Shown: positions 43,531 to 51,752, counted from the stretch's first letter. The stretch is 64,000 nt of DNA from an uncultured Caulobacter sp. (GCA_937925635.1 CALALX010000014.1:1-64000); one strand, 5' to 3'. Notes: a model not told the origin generated them from the sequence alone. A program made the numbers and translations.

Positions 43531-44621
43531 TGCGTATCCTTCTGGCCACGGACGCCTGGGAGCCCCAGGTTAACGGCGTCGTCCGCACGCTTACGCGCGT
43601 CGTCGACGAGATGCGCGCCATGGGCCACGAGGTCGAGGTCATCAGCCCCGACCAGTTCAATACCGTCCCGCTGCCAACCTACGCCGAGATCAAACTGGCG
43701 GTCGGCGCGTACGAGCCGGTGCAGGAGCGGTTCAAGTCCTTCGAGCCGGAGGCGATCCATATCGCCACCGAGGGACCGGTCGGCCTCGCCGCGCGGCGAG
43801 TCTGCCTGGAGTGGAAGCTGCCGTTCACGACCAGCTATCACACGCGCTTCCCGGAATACGTCTCGGCCCGGTTGCCGGTGCCTCTGGCCGCCGGCTACGC
43901 CTACATGAAGTGGTTCCACAAGCCGTCCGGCCGGATGATGGTGGCCACCGACACCATGCGCGAGGAGCTGGAGAGCCACGGCTTCCGCAACATCTCGGCC
44001 TGGTCGCGCGGCGTCGACACCGAGCTGTTCCATCCGCGCCGTCCAGTCGAGCCGGACGTCTTCGCCCATTTGAAGAAGCCGATATTCCTCAACGTCGGCC
44101 GCGTCGCCGTCGAGAAGAACATCGAGGCCTTCGCCTGTCTCGATCTGCCGGGCACCAAGGTTGTCGTCGGCGACGGACCGCAGAAGGCCGAGCTGGAAGC
44201 CAAGTATCCCGAGGTGGTCTTCACCGGCGCCAAGTTCGGCGAGGAGCTGGCGGCCCATTTCAACAGCGCCGACGTCTTCGTCTTCCCGTCGCTGACGGAC
44301 ACCTTCGGCCTGGTGATCCTCGAAGCCATGGCGACCGGCTCGCCGGTGGCCGGGTTCAACGCGCCCGGGCCGGCCGACATCATCCCCGGCTCCGGCGCCG
44401 GCGTCCTGGCGCCCGGCCGCACGGACGGCCTGCGCGAGGCGTGCCTCGCCTGCCTGGAGCTCGACCGGACCCGGGTCCGAAAGTTCGCAGAAGGCTTCAG
44501 CTGGCGCGCCTGCGCCGAGCAGTTCGTGAAGAACCTCGAACCCTATCCCGAGCCTGAGAAGACGCGCTTCTGGCGCCGCCTGCGCCGCTTGGCGAGGCTG
44601 CGGCGCAAGCCGGCGGCCTAG
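43530..44621 (+). CDS. GT4 glycosyltransferase, probable glycolipid synthase (Agt-like)
   Basis: A 363-residue GT-B glycosyltransferase. The N-terminal part holds DAWEPQVNGVVRTL and TSYHTRFPEYVSARLP, typical of lipid or mannosyl transferases of family 4. The C-terminal half holds NVGRVAVEKNIEAF and SLTDTFGLVILEAMATGSPVAG. Coupled directly to the plcP-like gene, it would glycosylate the diacylglycerol released from phospholipids, giving glycolipids that spare phosphate. The sugar donor is unknown. Its stop codon lies at the edge of a repeat island. Confidence 0.85.
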   Translation: MRILLATDAWEPQVNGVVRTLTRVVDEMRAMGHEVEVISPDQFNTVPLPTYAEIKLAVGAYEPVQERFKSFEPEAIHIATEGPVGLAARRVCLEWKLPFTTSYHTRFPEYVSARLPVPLAAGYAYMKWFHKPSGRMMVATDTMREELESHGFRNISAWSRGVDTELFHPRRPVEPDVFAHLKKPIFLNVGRVAVEKNIEAFACLDLPGTKVVVGDGPQKAELEAKYPEVVFTGAKFGEELAAHFNSADVFVFPSLTDTFGLVILEAMATGSPVAGFNAPGPADIIPGSGAGVLAPGRTDGLREACLACLELDRTRVRKFAEGFSWRACAEQFVKNLEPYPEPEKTRFWRRLRRLARLRRKPAA

Positions 44622-44668
44622 AGCCTGATGGGTTCAGATGGAACAATCTGAACCCTGAATCAGGCTCT
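44620..44668. repeat. Double-stem inverted repeat containing AGCCTGAT
   Basis: Outer arms AGAGCCTGAT and ATCAGGCTCT (44659-44668) and inner arms GGGTTCAGAT and ATCTGAACCC (44630-44639, 44646-44655) make a long hairpin with one bulge. It begins inside the stop codon of the glycosyltransferase gene. The AGCCTGAT element also occurs at 29542. It may end transcription of the plcP-agt pair. Confidence 0.75.
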
Positions 44669-44680
44669 ACACCTTTGATT

Positions 44681-44733
44681 CTAGAGCACGATTCAGCCAT
44701 CAGACGATTCCGTCTGATGCCATCGTGCTCTAG
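44681..44733. repeat. Hairpin repeat CTAGAGCACGAT...ATCGTGCTCTAG
   Basis: Perfect 12-bp outer arms (44681-44692 and 44722-44733) enclose an 8-bp inner stem ATCAGACG/CGTCTGAT with an ATTC loop (44699-44718). It follows directly on the preceding hairpin and has the look of a dispersed intergenic repeat. Confidence 0.75.
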
Positions 44734-44737
44734 TCAT

Positions 44738-44842
44738 TGCGTCCTTCGACACGGCCCTTTGGGCCTGCTCAGGAGGGCTAATCAGTAGGCTATCCATCCC
44801 CGTCATGCTGAGCAGCGCCGCAGGCGCGTGTCGAAGCAGGCA
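44738..44842. repeat. Composite palindromic repeat, copy 2
   Basis: The left arm TGCGTCCTTCGACACG is identical to that of the copy at 36404. The hairpin GCCC-TTT-GGGC and CTGCTCAGGA follow. The right unit has TGAGCAG, then CGTGTCGAAGCAGGCA, which differs from the exact complement at three positions. The centre has diverged. This copy lies between convergent genes and controls nothing obvious. Confidence 0.85.
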
Positions 44843-44857
44843 CGGCGCGCAAGGCAA

Positions 44858-44885
44858 GGCGCCGCGGAGTCTCCTCCGCGGCGCC
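44858..44885 (-). terminator. Strong hairpin after pstS
   Basis: GGCGCCGCGGAG-TCTC-CTCCGCGGCGCC is a perfect 12-bp stem with a four-base loop. It begins 25 bp downstream of the pstS stop on the minus strand, where the following bases are only mildly T-rich (TTGCCTTG). It is the likely end of the porin-pstS transcript. Confidence 0.6.
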
Positions 44886-44909
44886 CGCTACGCTTAGTCT
44901 CTGGATCCG

Positions 44910-45947
44910 TTACGACGCGGGGCGCGCCATCACCGTGCCGGCCTTGAACGCGGCCTTGCCGGCTTCGTGCTGGGCGGGCGGCAGCGGAATGAGGCCCCGG
45001 CCCTGCAGATAGCCGCCACGGCCCGAAGCGGCGTCGGAGAGGTACTCCTCGACGAACTGCTTCAGTCCCGGCGTCACGCCGATGTTCGACTTCTTCACGT
45101 AGATGTAGAGCGAGCGCGACAGCGGGTAGGAGCCGTTGGCGATCGTCGTCGAGGTCGGGGCGATGCCATTGACCGTCGCGGCCTTCACCTTGTCGCCGTT
45201 CTCCTCAAGGAAGGAGTAGCCGAACACGCCCAAGGCGCCCGGGGTCCGGGTCAGGGTCTGGACGATGGCGTTGTCGTTCTCGCCGGCGTCGATCCAGCCG
45301 TCGCCGCGCAGGGGATCGACCAGACCCTTGAAGCTCTTCTCGTTGTTCGAGCGGATTTCGGCGAGCACCGGGAACTTCCGGGCCCCTTCCTCGATGCCGA
45401 GCTCAAGGAAGGCGTCACGGGTGCCCGAGGTCGGCGGCGGGCCGTAGACCACAATGCGGTTGCCCGGCAGGCCGGCGCCGATTTCGTCCCAGGTCTTGTA
45501 GGGGTTGGGCACGAACTTGCCGTAGCGCAGGACCTTGGACGACAGGCCCAGGTACAGGTGCTCGATCTTGAAATTGTAGTCCGCGCCATCCTTGTCGACC
45601 GCGACGACAATGCCGTCAAAGCCGATCTTCAAGGCGATGATGTCCTTGATGCCCTTGGCCGCGCAGGCGTCGAATTCCGACTTCTTCATCGGACGGGAGG
45701 CGTTGGCGATGTCCGGAAAACCCTCTCCCGTGCCCGAGCAGAACAGCTTGATGCCGCCGCCGGTGCCGAGGGATTCGACCTTCGGAGCCTTGGAGCCGGA
45801 CTTCTTCGCGAAATTCTCCGCCACGCGGGTGGTGAACGGGAAAACGGTCGAGGAGCCGGCGGCCCAGACGTAGTCGCGGGCGGCATGGGCCTGGGAGGCG
45901 ACGGCCATCACGGCGATGGCGGCCGCGGCGCCGAGAATCTTCTTCAT
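44910..45947 (-). CDS. pstS: Periplasmic phosphate-binding protein
   Basis: A 345-residue substrate-binding protein. A signal peptide is cut after AHA (MKKILGAAAAIAVMAVASQA). Phosphate-binding loops appear in AAGSSTVFPFT near residue 30 and PPPTSGTRDAF near residue 170. It would capture phosphate for an ABC transporter. It is the second gene after the phosphate-selective porin with 26 bp between them. The partner genes pstCAB are not in the window. The Pho box in front of the porin should control both. Confidence 0.9.
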   Translation of the reverse strand: MKKILGAAAAIAVMAVASQAHAARDYVWAAGSSTVFPFTTRVAENFAKKSGSKAPKVESLGTGGGIKLFCSGTGEGFPDIANASRPMKKSEFDACAAKGIKDIIALKIGFDGIVVAVDKDGADYNFKIEHLYLGLSSKVLRYGKFVPNPYKTWDEIGAGLPGNRIVVYGPPPTSGTRDAFLELGIEEGARKFPVLAEIRSNNEKSFKGLVDPLRGDGWIDAGENDNAIVQTLTRTPGALGVFGYSFLEENGDKVKAATVNGIAPTSTTIANGSYPLSRSLYIYVKKSNIGVTPGLKQFVEEYLSDAASGRGGYLQGRGLIPLPPAQHEAGKAAFKAGTVMARPAS

Positions 45948-45973
45948 GGTTTGGTCTCCTGGGGAGGAAGCGA

Positions 45974-47191
45974 TCAGAAATCGAACTGGGCGCGGAACTG
46001 CAGGGTGTCGACGTCCACGTCAGCGCCAACGGCGGGGTTGTCGTTCTGCGCCTTGGTGTAGTTCGCCATGAAGCGAACGTACGGGAACGGGTACCAGTTG
46101 GCGCCAAGGGTCCAGGCCGAGTACTCGCCGGCCGTGGAGACGCCCGTGATGTCCGTCAGGTCGGTATTGTCGTAGCGAACAGCGAGTTCGATCGCGCCCG
46201 GCCCGCCGGCGGTGACGGGATTGAGGATCTTGGTGCGGCCGAATTCGCCCTTCTTGGCTTCCAGGTTGCGACTTTCGCCGGTCACGAACCAGCTCGCCGC
46301 CGCGTAGTAGCCCCGGGCGGATTGCTCAAGGCCATTGGTGCGATCGATCTCGATGTTGGCCCATTCGCCCTGCAGCGAGAACGGGCCCGCGAGCCAGGCG
46401 GCCTCAAGGCCGATCGCCGTGTCAGCGTCGCCGATGGCGCCCGAGGCGGTGTAGCGGGCTCCGTAGTTCGAGTTGTTGCGGACTTGGTAGGCGAAGCCGG
46501 CCTTGTCGCCGCGGTCGCGCTTTCGGCCCCAAAGGCCCAGGTGCACGGCCTGGGTGTCGGTGACCAGCGGCGACCAGGTGCCGCGCGCGACGACCGCGAC
46601 GCTTTCGCTGCCGCCGTCATTGCCCGCCACCGTCGGATCGGGATCGTTGATCGAGTCGCCCGACAGGCCCGCCAGCAGGGTCCAGGTTTCGCCGTTGATC
46701 TTGCCGGCGATGTTCATGACGCGGCCGCCGTCGATCAGGTCGTTGTAGGCGCCGCGTTCCATGAAGGTCGTGTAGCGCGACGAGGTGATGTTCTCGAGCG
46801 AAACGGTCTTGAAGTTGCCGACCATGATCGAGGTCGTGTCGTTCGGCTTGTATTCGAGGATGAGGTCTTCCCAGGCGGCCGATCCGCCGACCAGCTGGAG
46901 CTCGGCCTTGTAGGCGAAATTGTAGTTCCACGAGCCTTCCACGCCCAGACGGGCGGTGCGGGTGCGGGTGACCTGCGAACTGAAGTCAGCGCCGGCCTCG
47001 CGATCGACTTCCTGATTGACGCCGTCGAGGTAGACTCGCCCACGGACCTTGAAGGTCAGGGTGTCGTTCTGGAACTGCGGCGCGCCCTTCCAGCTGGTGC
47101 TGGTCTCCTGGGCCACTGCTCCCGAAGCGAGCGTCAGCGCCGCCAGCGCGCCCAGCGCGGACCCGCACGCCAGCGTGGTCTTCGTCTTCAT
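45974..47191 (-). CDS. Phosphate-selective porin (OprO/OprP family)
   Basis: A 405-residue outer-membrane porin. The start at 47191 is chosen because it gives a clean signal peptide (MKTKTTLACGSALGALAALT, cut after AVAQ) with AGGGA upstream; the frame is open further. Barrel strands recur with alternating residues, and the last residues end in F (LQFRAQFDF). Features include GSWNYNFAYKAELQLVGG and KPNDTTSIMVGNFKTVSLEN, as in OprP-type porins. It would let phosphate into the periplasm for PstS, encoded next. Confidence 0.88.
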   Translation of the reverse strand: MKTKTTLACGSALGALAALTLASGAVAQETSTSWKGAPQFQNDTLTFKVRGRVYLDGVNQEVDREAGADFSSQVTRTRTARLGVEGSWNYNFAYKAELQLVGGSAAWEDLILEYKPNDTTSIMVGNFKTVSLENITSSRYTTFMERGAYNDLIDGGRVMNIAGKINGETWTLLAGLSGDSINDPDPTVAGNDGGSESVAVVARGTWSPLVTDTQAVHLGLWGRKRDRGDKAGFAYQVRNNSNYGARYTASGAIGDADTAIGLEAAWLAGPFSLQGEWANIEIDRTNGLEQSARGYYAAASWFVTGESRNLEAKKGEFGRTKILNPVTAGGPGAIELAVRYDNTDLTDITGVSTAGEYSAWTLGANWYPFPYVRFMANYTKAQNDNPAVGADVDVDTLQFRAQFDF

Positions 47192-47303
47192 GGTCGATTC
47201 CCTGTCGAGTGATCCGTTGCTCCTCGTGGGGAGCGCGGTCATCGCTGTAGGGACGGTCGACGACGGTTCGGCGACGAGTGTTCGAATGTTTGGCGACACT
47301 CTG

Positions 47304-47321
47304 GCGTCAGATTTGTGACAG
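47304..47321 (-). promoter_or_regulatory. Pho box upstream of the porin-pstS operon
   Basis: On the minus strand the site reads CTGTCAC-AAAT-CTGACGC, close to the PhoB consensus of two CTGTCAT half-sites 11 bp apart with an A/T-rich spacer. It lies 113 bp before the porin start. This is the clearest Pho box in the window. Confidence 0.75.
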
Positions 47322-47411
47322 TCGCCCGGCCCGAACGATCAGGCGGGCCAGGACCGGGCTCCGCCGAGGACGACGCGCCCGAGCCGGGGGGCCGAAACCC
47401 GGTTACTTCTG

Positions 47412-48266
47412 TCAGAGAAGGCGGCTGCGGATGGCCTGCGACAGCAGGTCGATGCCAGACACGGCCACGATGATGACCAGGACGATGCAGCCGGTTTCGT
47501 CGTACTTGAAGGCCTGGGTGGAATCGACCAGCACCTGGCCGATGCCGCCTGCGCCGATCAGCCCGAGCACGGTGGCCGCGCGACTGTTGGATTCGAAGCG
47601 GTACAGCGCATAGCTGGTCCAGTGGGGCGCGACCTGCGGAATCACACCCCAGATGATCTCGGCCAGCCGCCTGGCGCCCGTGGCCCTGACGCCCTCGACG
47701 GGCCCCTTGTCGATTGCCTCGACCGATTCGGAGAACAGCTTGGCGAGCACGCCGCCGGTATTGAACATCATGGCCATGACGCCTGCGAACGGCCCCAGGC
47801 CGACCGCTGCGATGAACATGTAGGCCAGCACCAGGTCGGGGATCGACCGTACGATGTCCAGCACTCGGCGGACCGGTTGCTGGATCCAGGCCGGCGTGAT
47901 GTTGCTGGCGCCCAACAGACCCAGCGGGATGGCCAGGATGATCGCCAGGAACGTGCCCCACAGCGCCATCTGGATGGTTTCCCACATCTTGGCGACATAG
48001 ATGTTCCAGCTCTTGCCGGTGAAGTCGGTGGCCGCCCAGCTGTCGTCCCAAAAGCGGAAGGGTTTGAAAAAGTCGCTCACGAACTCGCCCATGCCGCTCT
48101 TCTCACTGAAGAGCATCGGGAACTTGTCGATCTCGGCGGCGCCGAAGCTGACCAGCAGCAGCACCGCGACGCCGCCAAAGATGGCGAAGTCGAAAAGGCG
48201 CGCCGACAGCGCGCGCTGGGGCGGAGAGAGAAGCGCTTCGGCGGCGGTCATCGGCGCGCTCGTCAC
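47412..48266 (-). CDS. phnE: PhnE-type ABC transporter permease
   Basis: A 284-residue inner-membrane permease with about six membrane segments. The ABC permease coupling region reads ESVEAIDKGPVEGVRATGARRLAEIIWGVIPQVAP, typical of the PhnE family. It ends the phnC-D-E unit and overlaps phnD by four bases. No C-P lyase gene is near, so phosphate, phosphite or an organophosphonate are all possible substrates. Confidence 0.9.
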   Translation of the reverse strand: MTSAPMTAAEALLSPPQRALSARLFDFAIFGGVAVLLLVSFGAAEIDKFPMLFSEKSGMGEFVSDFFKPFRFWDDSWAATDFTGKSWNIYVAKMWETIQMALWGTFLAIILAIPLGLLGASNITPAWIQQPVRRVLDIVRSIPDLVLAYMFIAAVGLGPFAGVMAMMFNTGGVLAKLFSESVEAIDKGPVEGVRATGARRLAEIIWGVIPQVAPHWTSYALYRFESNSRAATVLGLIGAGGIGQVLVDSTQAFKYDETGCIVLVIIVAVSGIDLLSQAIRSRLL

Positions 48267-49288
48267 TGCGCTGGCGCGACCGGCGCGGCGCCGGCCTTGG
48301 CGGTCGCCGCGGCGCGTTCGGCCTGGATGCCCGCCAGAGCCTTCTCGGCCGCGGCCGTCTTCGTCGCGTCGCCGCTTTCGCGCGCCAAGAGCAACGTTTC
48401 CGTGGCTTCCATCTCGCGCACGACAAGCAAGTGCGTGTCGTCCGCCGGCAGGAAGCCGCCGATGCTCAGCTTGGCCAGGTTGGCGCGTTGGCGCTCGGCC
48501 TCAGCCCCCTCGCCCTGGCCATAGGTCAGGAAGAACTGGCGCAGCTTCTCCTTGACCGCCGGGTCGAGGTCCTTGCGCCAGACCATCGGATCCTCCGGCA
48601 GGGTCGGCGATTCCCAGATCACCCGAACCTTGCCGGCCTGGCCCTGGCCTCGGTCGGCGTTGAGGCGAATGGCGGTGGAGTTGTTGGTGGCCGCGTCCAG
48701 CTGACCGGCCGCCACCGCGAACAGGTTGGCGGCGTGATTGGCGGTGAGCACGGTCTTGAAGCAGGTCTCCGGCTTCTTGCCCGCCGGAATGAAGACGTAG
48801 GTCATCGGCGCCAGGGTGCCTGACGTCGACTTCTTGTCGCCCATCCCGAAGTTCAGCGTGCCGTCGCACTTCAGCAGGTCGTCGATCGTCCGGATCGGGC
48901 TGCCGGAGGGGACGATGATCACCGACTTGTAGCCGTCGGTGCCCGACGGATCGAAGGTGCGCGCGAAGACCTCGCCGTTCGACCGCCGCACCGCCTCCAG
49001 GCCCGACTGGTTGGAGAACCAGCCCACATCGGTCTGTTTGAAGCGCATCGCCTCGATCAGGGCGCTGTAGTTGGACGAGAAGAACGGCTTCACCTTCAGT
49101 CCGGTCTGCTTCTCCATGTCCGCCAGGATCGGGGTCCAGTAGGACTCCATGTTCTGCGAGGACTCGGTCGAGAGGATCGAGAAGGTGACGGCGTCCTGGG
49201 CCTTGGACTCGTCGCCCTTTCCACCGCAGGCGGCAAGGGCCAGGGTCGCGACGGCGCCGAGGGCCAGCAGCGAACGACGGAGAATCAT
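48263..49288 (-). CDS. phnD: PhnD-type phosphate/phosphonate-binding lipoprotein
   Basis: A 341-residue substrate-binding protein. The lipobox LAAC at residues about 18-21 shows a lipoprotein, unlike many soluble PhnD proteins. The core has SSNYSALIEAMRFKQTDVGWFSNQSGLEAV and a C-terminal alanine-rich tail. It would deliver the ligand to PhnE/PhnC. Four-base overlaps on both sides show strong translational coupling. Ligand identity (phosphonate, phosphite or phosphate) cannot be read from the sequence. Confidence 0.9.
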   Translation of the reverse strand: MILRRSLLALGAVATLALAACGGKGDESKAQDAVTFSILSTESSQNMESYWTPILADMEKQTGLKVKPFFSSNYSALIEAMRFKQTDVGWFSNQSGLEAVRRSNGEVFARTFDPSGTDGYKSVIIVPSGSPIRTIDDLLKCDGTLNFGMGDKKSTSGTLAPMTYVFIPAGKKPETCFKTVLTANHAANLFAVAAGQLDAATNNSTAIRLNADRGQGQAGKVRVIWESPTLPEDPMVWRKDLDPAVKEKLRQFFLTYGQGEGAEAERQRANLAKLSIGGFLPADDTHLLVVREMEATETLLLARESGDATKTAAAEKALAGIQAERAAATAKAGAAPVAPAQ

Positions 49289-50079
49289 TGGGGGGCTCCT
49301 TCCCAGAAGACGTCCTCGAATTCCGGGCCGTAAATTTCGATCAGCTTGTCGCGCTTCAGGCCGGCGGCCGGTCCGTCATAGACCTTGTTGCCGGCCTTCA
49401 GGGCCACGACGCGATCGCAGTAGCGCAACGCGTAGTCGACCTGGTGCAGGGTGACGATGACGGTAAGGCCATCCTTGGTGTTCAGCTCGCGAAGGATCTC
49501 CATGACCTTGCGCGCGGAGACCGGGTCAAGCGAGGCGACCGGCTCGTCAGCCAGGATGATCTTGGCCTTCTGGACCAGCGCGCGGGCGATCGCGCCACGC
49601 TGTTGCTGGCCGCCGGACAGCGTGTTGGCCCGCTGGCCCGCATACTCGGACACGCCCACCCGCTGAAGAGCGGCCATCGCGGCCTGCTGAGTTTCCTGCG
49701 GCCAGCGACCGAAAACCCCGCGCAGGTAGCTGATGCGCCCGAGCGAGCCGAGCGCGACATTGGTGTAAAGGCTCAGGCGGCCGACGAGATTGAACTGCTG
49801 CGCGATGAAGCCGATGCGGATGCGAGCTTCGCGGACCTTGTCGCCGACCTTGCCCTTCGCCTGAGTCTTCACGCCGAACGCCTCGATGACGCCGGGGCCG
49901 TTGTCGATGGTCTGCAGGCCGTCGATCGAACGAAGCAGCGTCGACTTGCCGGAGCCCGAGGGACCAATCAGCGCCACCATCTCGCCGCGGGCGACGTCGA
50001 GCGACACCCCGTCGAGCGCGCGGCGGGGACCAAAGGTCTTGGAGACCTGGCGAATGGAGAGAACGGCGTCCGATGTCAT
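49285..50079 (-). CDS. phnC: PhnC-type ABC transporter ATPase
   Basis: A 264-residue ATPase. Walker A is GPSGSGKST, the Q-loop segment is IGFIAQQFNLVGRLSLYTNVALGS-like, the signature is LSGGQQQR, and Walker B is IILADEPVASLD. It is the first gene of the phnCDE unit. A poor Pho-box-like site (50121-50138) lies 42 bp upstream. It energises import through PhnE. Confidence 0.92.
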   Translation of the reverse strand: MTSDAVLSIRQVSKTFGPRRALDGVSLDVARGEMVALIGPSGSGKSTLLRSIDGLQTIDNGPGVIEAFGVKTQAKGKVGDKVREARIRIGFIAQQFNLVGRLSLYTNVALGSLGRISYLRGVFGRWPQETQQAAMAALQRVGVSEYAGQRANTLSGGQQQRGAIARALVQKAKIILADEPVASLDPVSARKVMEILRELNTKDGLTVIVTLHQVDYALRYCDRVVALKAGNKVYDGPAAGLKRDKLIEIYGPEFEDVFWEGAPQ

Positions 50080-50404
50080 GGCTTTTCGGGAAGAGTCCTT
50101 AACACAGATGCCCGGCCGTCATGGAAGGGACATGCGAAACTTTCATGACGCGAGGCAATTGTCTCCCCGCCTTGCGGGAAAGGCCGTCGCGGTCTTGCGC
50201 GCCATACACGAAAGTTCCGTGTGCGGCGAGTGTGACGGTCACGCGAAGCCGACCCCGCGCCACCCTTGGCCCGGCAAGGGAAATTTACCTCTTTACATGG
50301 GGGGCGTTCGACCCTAAATCGCGCGCTCCGGCGGACCCCGTAGGTCTGTTTGCTGCGCCGCTAACGCCGGTCTGGGTTTAACAATCAACAGGGGGTTACG
50401 TGAA
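50080..50404. promoter_or_regulatory. 325-bp divergent gap with phnC promoter and a hairpin-rich decarboxylase leader
   Basis: No gene is seen. The left part should hold the phnC promoter; on the minus strand TTCGCAT-GTCC-CTTCCAT (50121-50138) has the 11-bp spacing of a Pho box but matches poorly. The right part is full of short stems: ACACG/CGTGT around 50205-50222, GTGAC-G-GTCAC at 50232-50242, and CCCTTG/CAAGGG at 50263-50280. Alphaproteobacterial ornithine decarboxylase genes can carry a speF-type leader RNA, which should be tested here. Confidence 0.4.
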
Positions 50405-51655
50405 TTGCGCACGTACCATTTGCCCCTGGACCTGGTCCGTGAGCGGTCTCCGGAACGTCCTGTCGCCCTTGTGCGACGTGACGCCGTAGCCGCCGCAGCG
50501 CGCTGGTTCCAGACGAATTTCAAGGGCGACGTCCTCTACGCGGTGAAGGCCAACCCTTCGCCCTGGGTCATCAAGACTCTCGCGCAGAACGGCGTCACCG
50601 GGTTTGACGTGGCCTCGCTGAACGAGGTCGAGCTTGTCGCGGAGAACGCTCCCGGATCGCGCATGGCCTTCATGCATCCGGTGAAGTCGCGCGCCGCAAT
50701 CTCGGCCGCCTACTTCGATCACGGCGTGAAGACCTTCTCGTTCGATACGGCCGAGGAGCTCGAGAAGATTCTCGACGCCACCGGCCGGGCCAAGGACCTG
50801 ACCCTGATCGTCCGCATGGGCGTGTCGGCCGAAGGCGCCGCCTACAGCCTGTCGGGCAAGTTCGGCGTCGACCAGCACCAGGCGCCCGCCCTGATGCTCG
50901 CGGCCCGTCGCGCGACGCAGGATCTGATGGGCGTGTCGTTCCACGTCGGCAGTCAGTGCATGCGGCCGACCGCTTTCCAGGCCGCGATGGCCCAGACCGG
51001 TCGGGCCCTGGTGCGCGCGGGCGTGTTCGCGGACGTCATCGACGTCGGCGGCGGCTTCCCATCGGTCTACCCGGGTATGATTCCGCCCGACATGGCCGAC
51101 TACATCGCCGCCATCGACCGAGGCTTCAACGAGATGCCCGTGTCGGAGACGACCGAGCTGTGGTGCGAACCCGGCCGGGCGCTGGTCGCCGAATCGACCT
51201 CGCTGATGACCCGCGTCGAGCTGCGCAAGGGCGACTCCCTCTACCTGAACGACGGCGCCTACGGCTCGCTGTTCGACGCCGCCCACGCCAAGTGGCCGTT
51301 CCCGGTGAAGGGCTATCGCGGCGGGGGCGAGGCTCGCGAGCTGACGGGCAATCTGCGCCCGTTCGAGTTCTACGGTCCGACCTGCGATTCCATCGACCAC
51401 ATGCCCGGTCCGTTCTGGCTGCCGGAGGACATTCGCGAGGGCGACTTCGTGGAGATCGGCATGCTGGGCGCCTACGGGGTGGCGATGCAGACCCGCTTCA
51501 ACGGCTTTGGCTCCGTGGAAGAAGTCGAGGTCGGCGATGCGCCGATGGCCTCGATGTTCGGCCTCGCCCGCCGTTCGATCCCGGCTCCGCGCACGGCGAT
51601 CGAGAACGTCGTGAAACTGCCGCGTCCAAAGAGCAGGAAGCGTCGCCGGAGATAA
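50405..51655 (+). CDS. Ornithine (or lysine) decarboxylase, PLP fold type III
   Basis: A 416-residue group IV decarboxylase. The cofactor lysine is Lys48 in YAVKANPSPW. FHVGSQC, the glycine-rich DVGGGFPS and EPGRALVAES bind the phosphate, and YGPTCDSIDHM carries the catalytic cysteine. It would convert ornithine to putrescine. The only start in frame is a TTG at 50405, nine bases after GGGGG. A very basic tail (KSRKRRRR) is unusual. The next gene uses putrescine-type substrates, which supports the call. Confidence 0.88.
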   Translation: MRTYHLPLDLVRERSPERPVALVRRDAVAAAARWFQTNFKGDVLYAVKANPSPWVIKTLAQNGVTGFDVASLNEVELVAENAPGSRMAFMHPVKSRAAISAAYFDHGVKTFSFDTAEELEKILDATGRAKDLTLIVRMGVSAEGAAYSLSGKFGVDQHQAPALMLAARRATQDLMGVSFHVGSQCMRPTAFQAAMAQTGRALVRAGVFADVIDVGGGFPSVYPGMIPPDMADYIAAIDRGFNEMPVSETTELWCEPGRALVAESTSLMTRVELRKGDSLYLNDGAYGSLFDAAHAKWPFPVKGYRGGGEARELTGNLRPFEFYGPTCDSIDHMPGPFWLPEDIREGDFVEIGMLGAYGVAMQTRFNGFGSVEEVEVGDAPMASMFGLARRSIPAPRTAIENVVKLPRPKSRKRRRR

Positions 51656-51677
51656 TCCGAGCCTCACGCGTTTACAG

Positions 51678-51707
51678 CCCCAGCCCGTCGCTCCGTCCGG
51701 GCTGGGG
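51678..51707 (+). terminator. Hairpin between decarboxylase and polyamine synthase genes
   Basis: CCCCAGCCCG and CGGGCTGGGG form a perfect 10-bp stem with a 10-base loop, 22 bp after the decarboxylase stop and 45 bp before the next start. Downstream bases ACTAACTTTGTTG are only partly T-rich. It may be a partial terminator that sets the ratio of the two enzymes. Confidence 0.55.
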
Positions 51708-51752
51708 ACTAACTTTGTTGGACGGGCGCTCACTGTCAGGGAAACCGAAGCG

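Noticed and set aside
47412..50079. phnCDE as proof of phosphonate catabolism
   Set aside because: No C-P lyase, phosphonatase or phosphonate hydrolase is present, so only transport can be claimed.
50121..50138. Pho box before phnC
   Set aside because: Spacing fits, but both half-sites match poorly. It is mentioned only in the gap entry and not listed as its own site.
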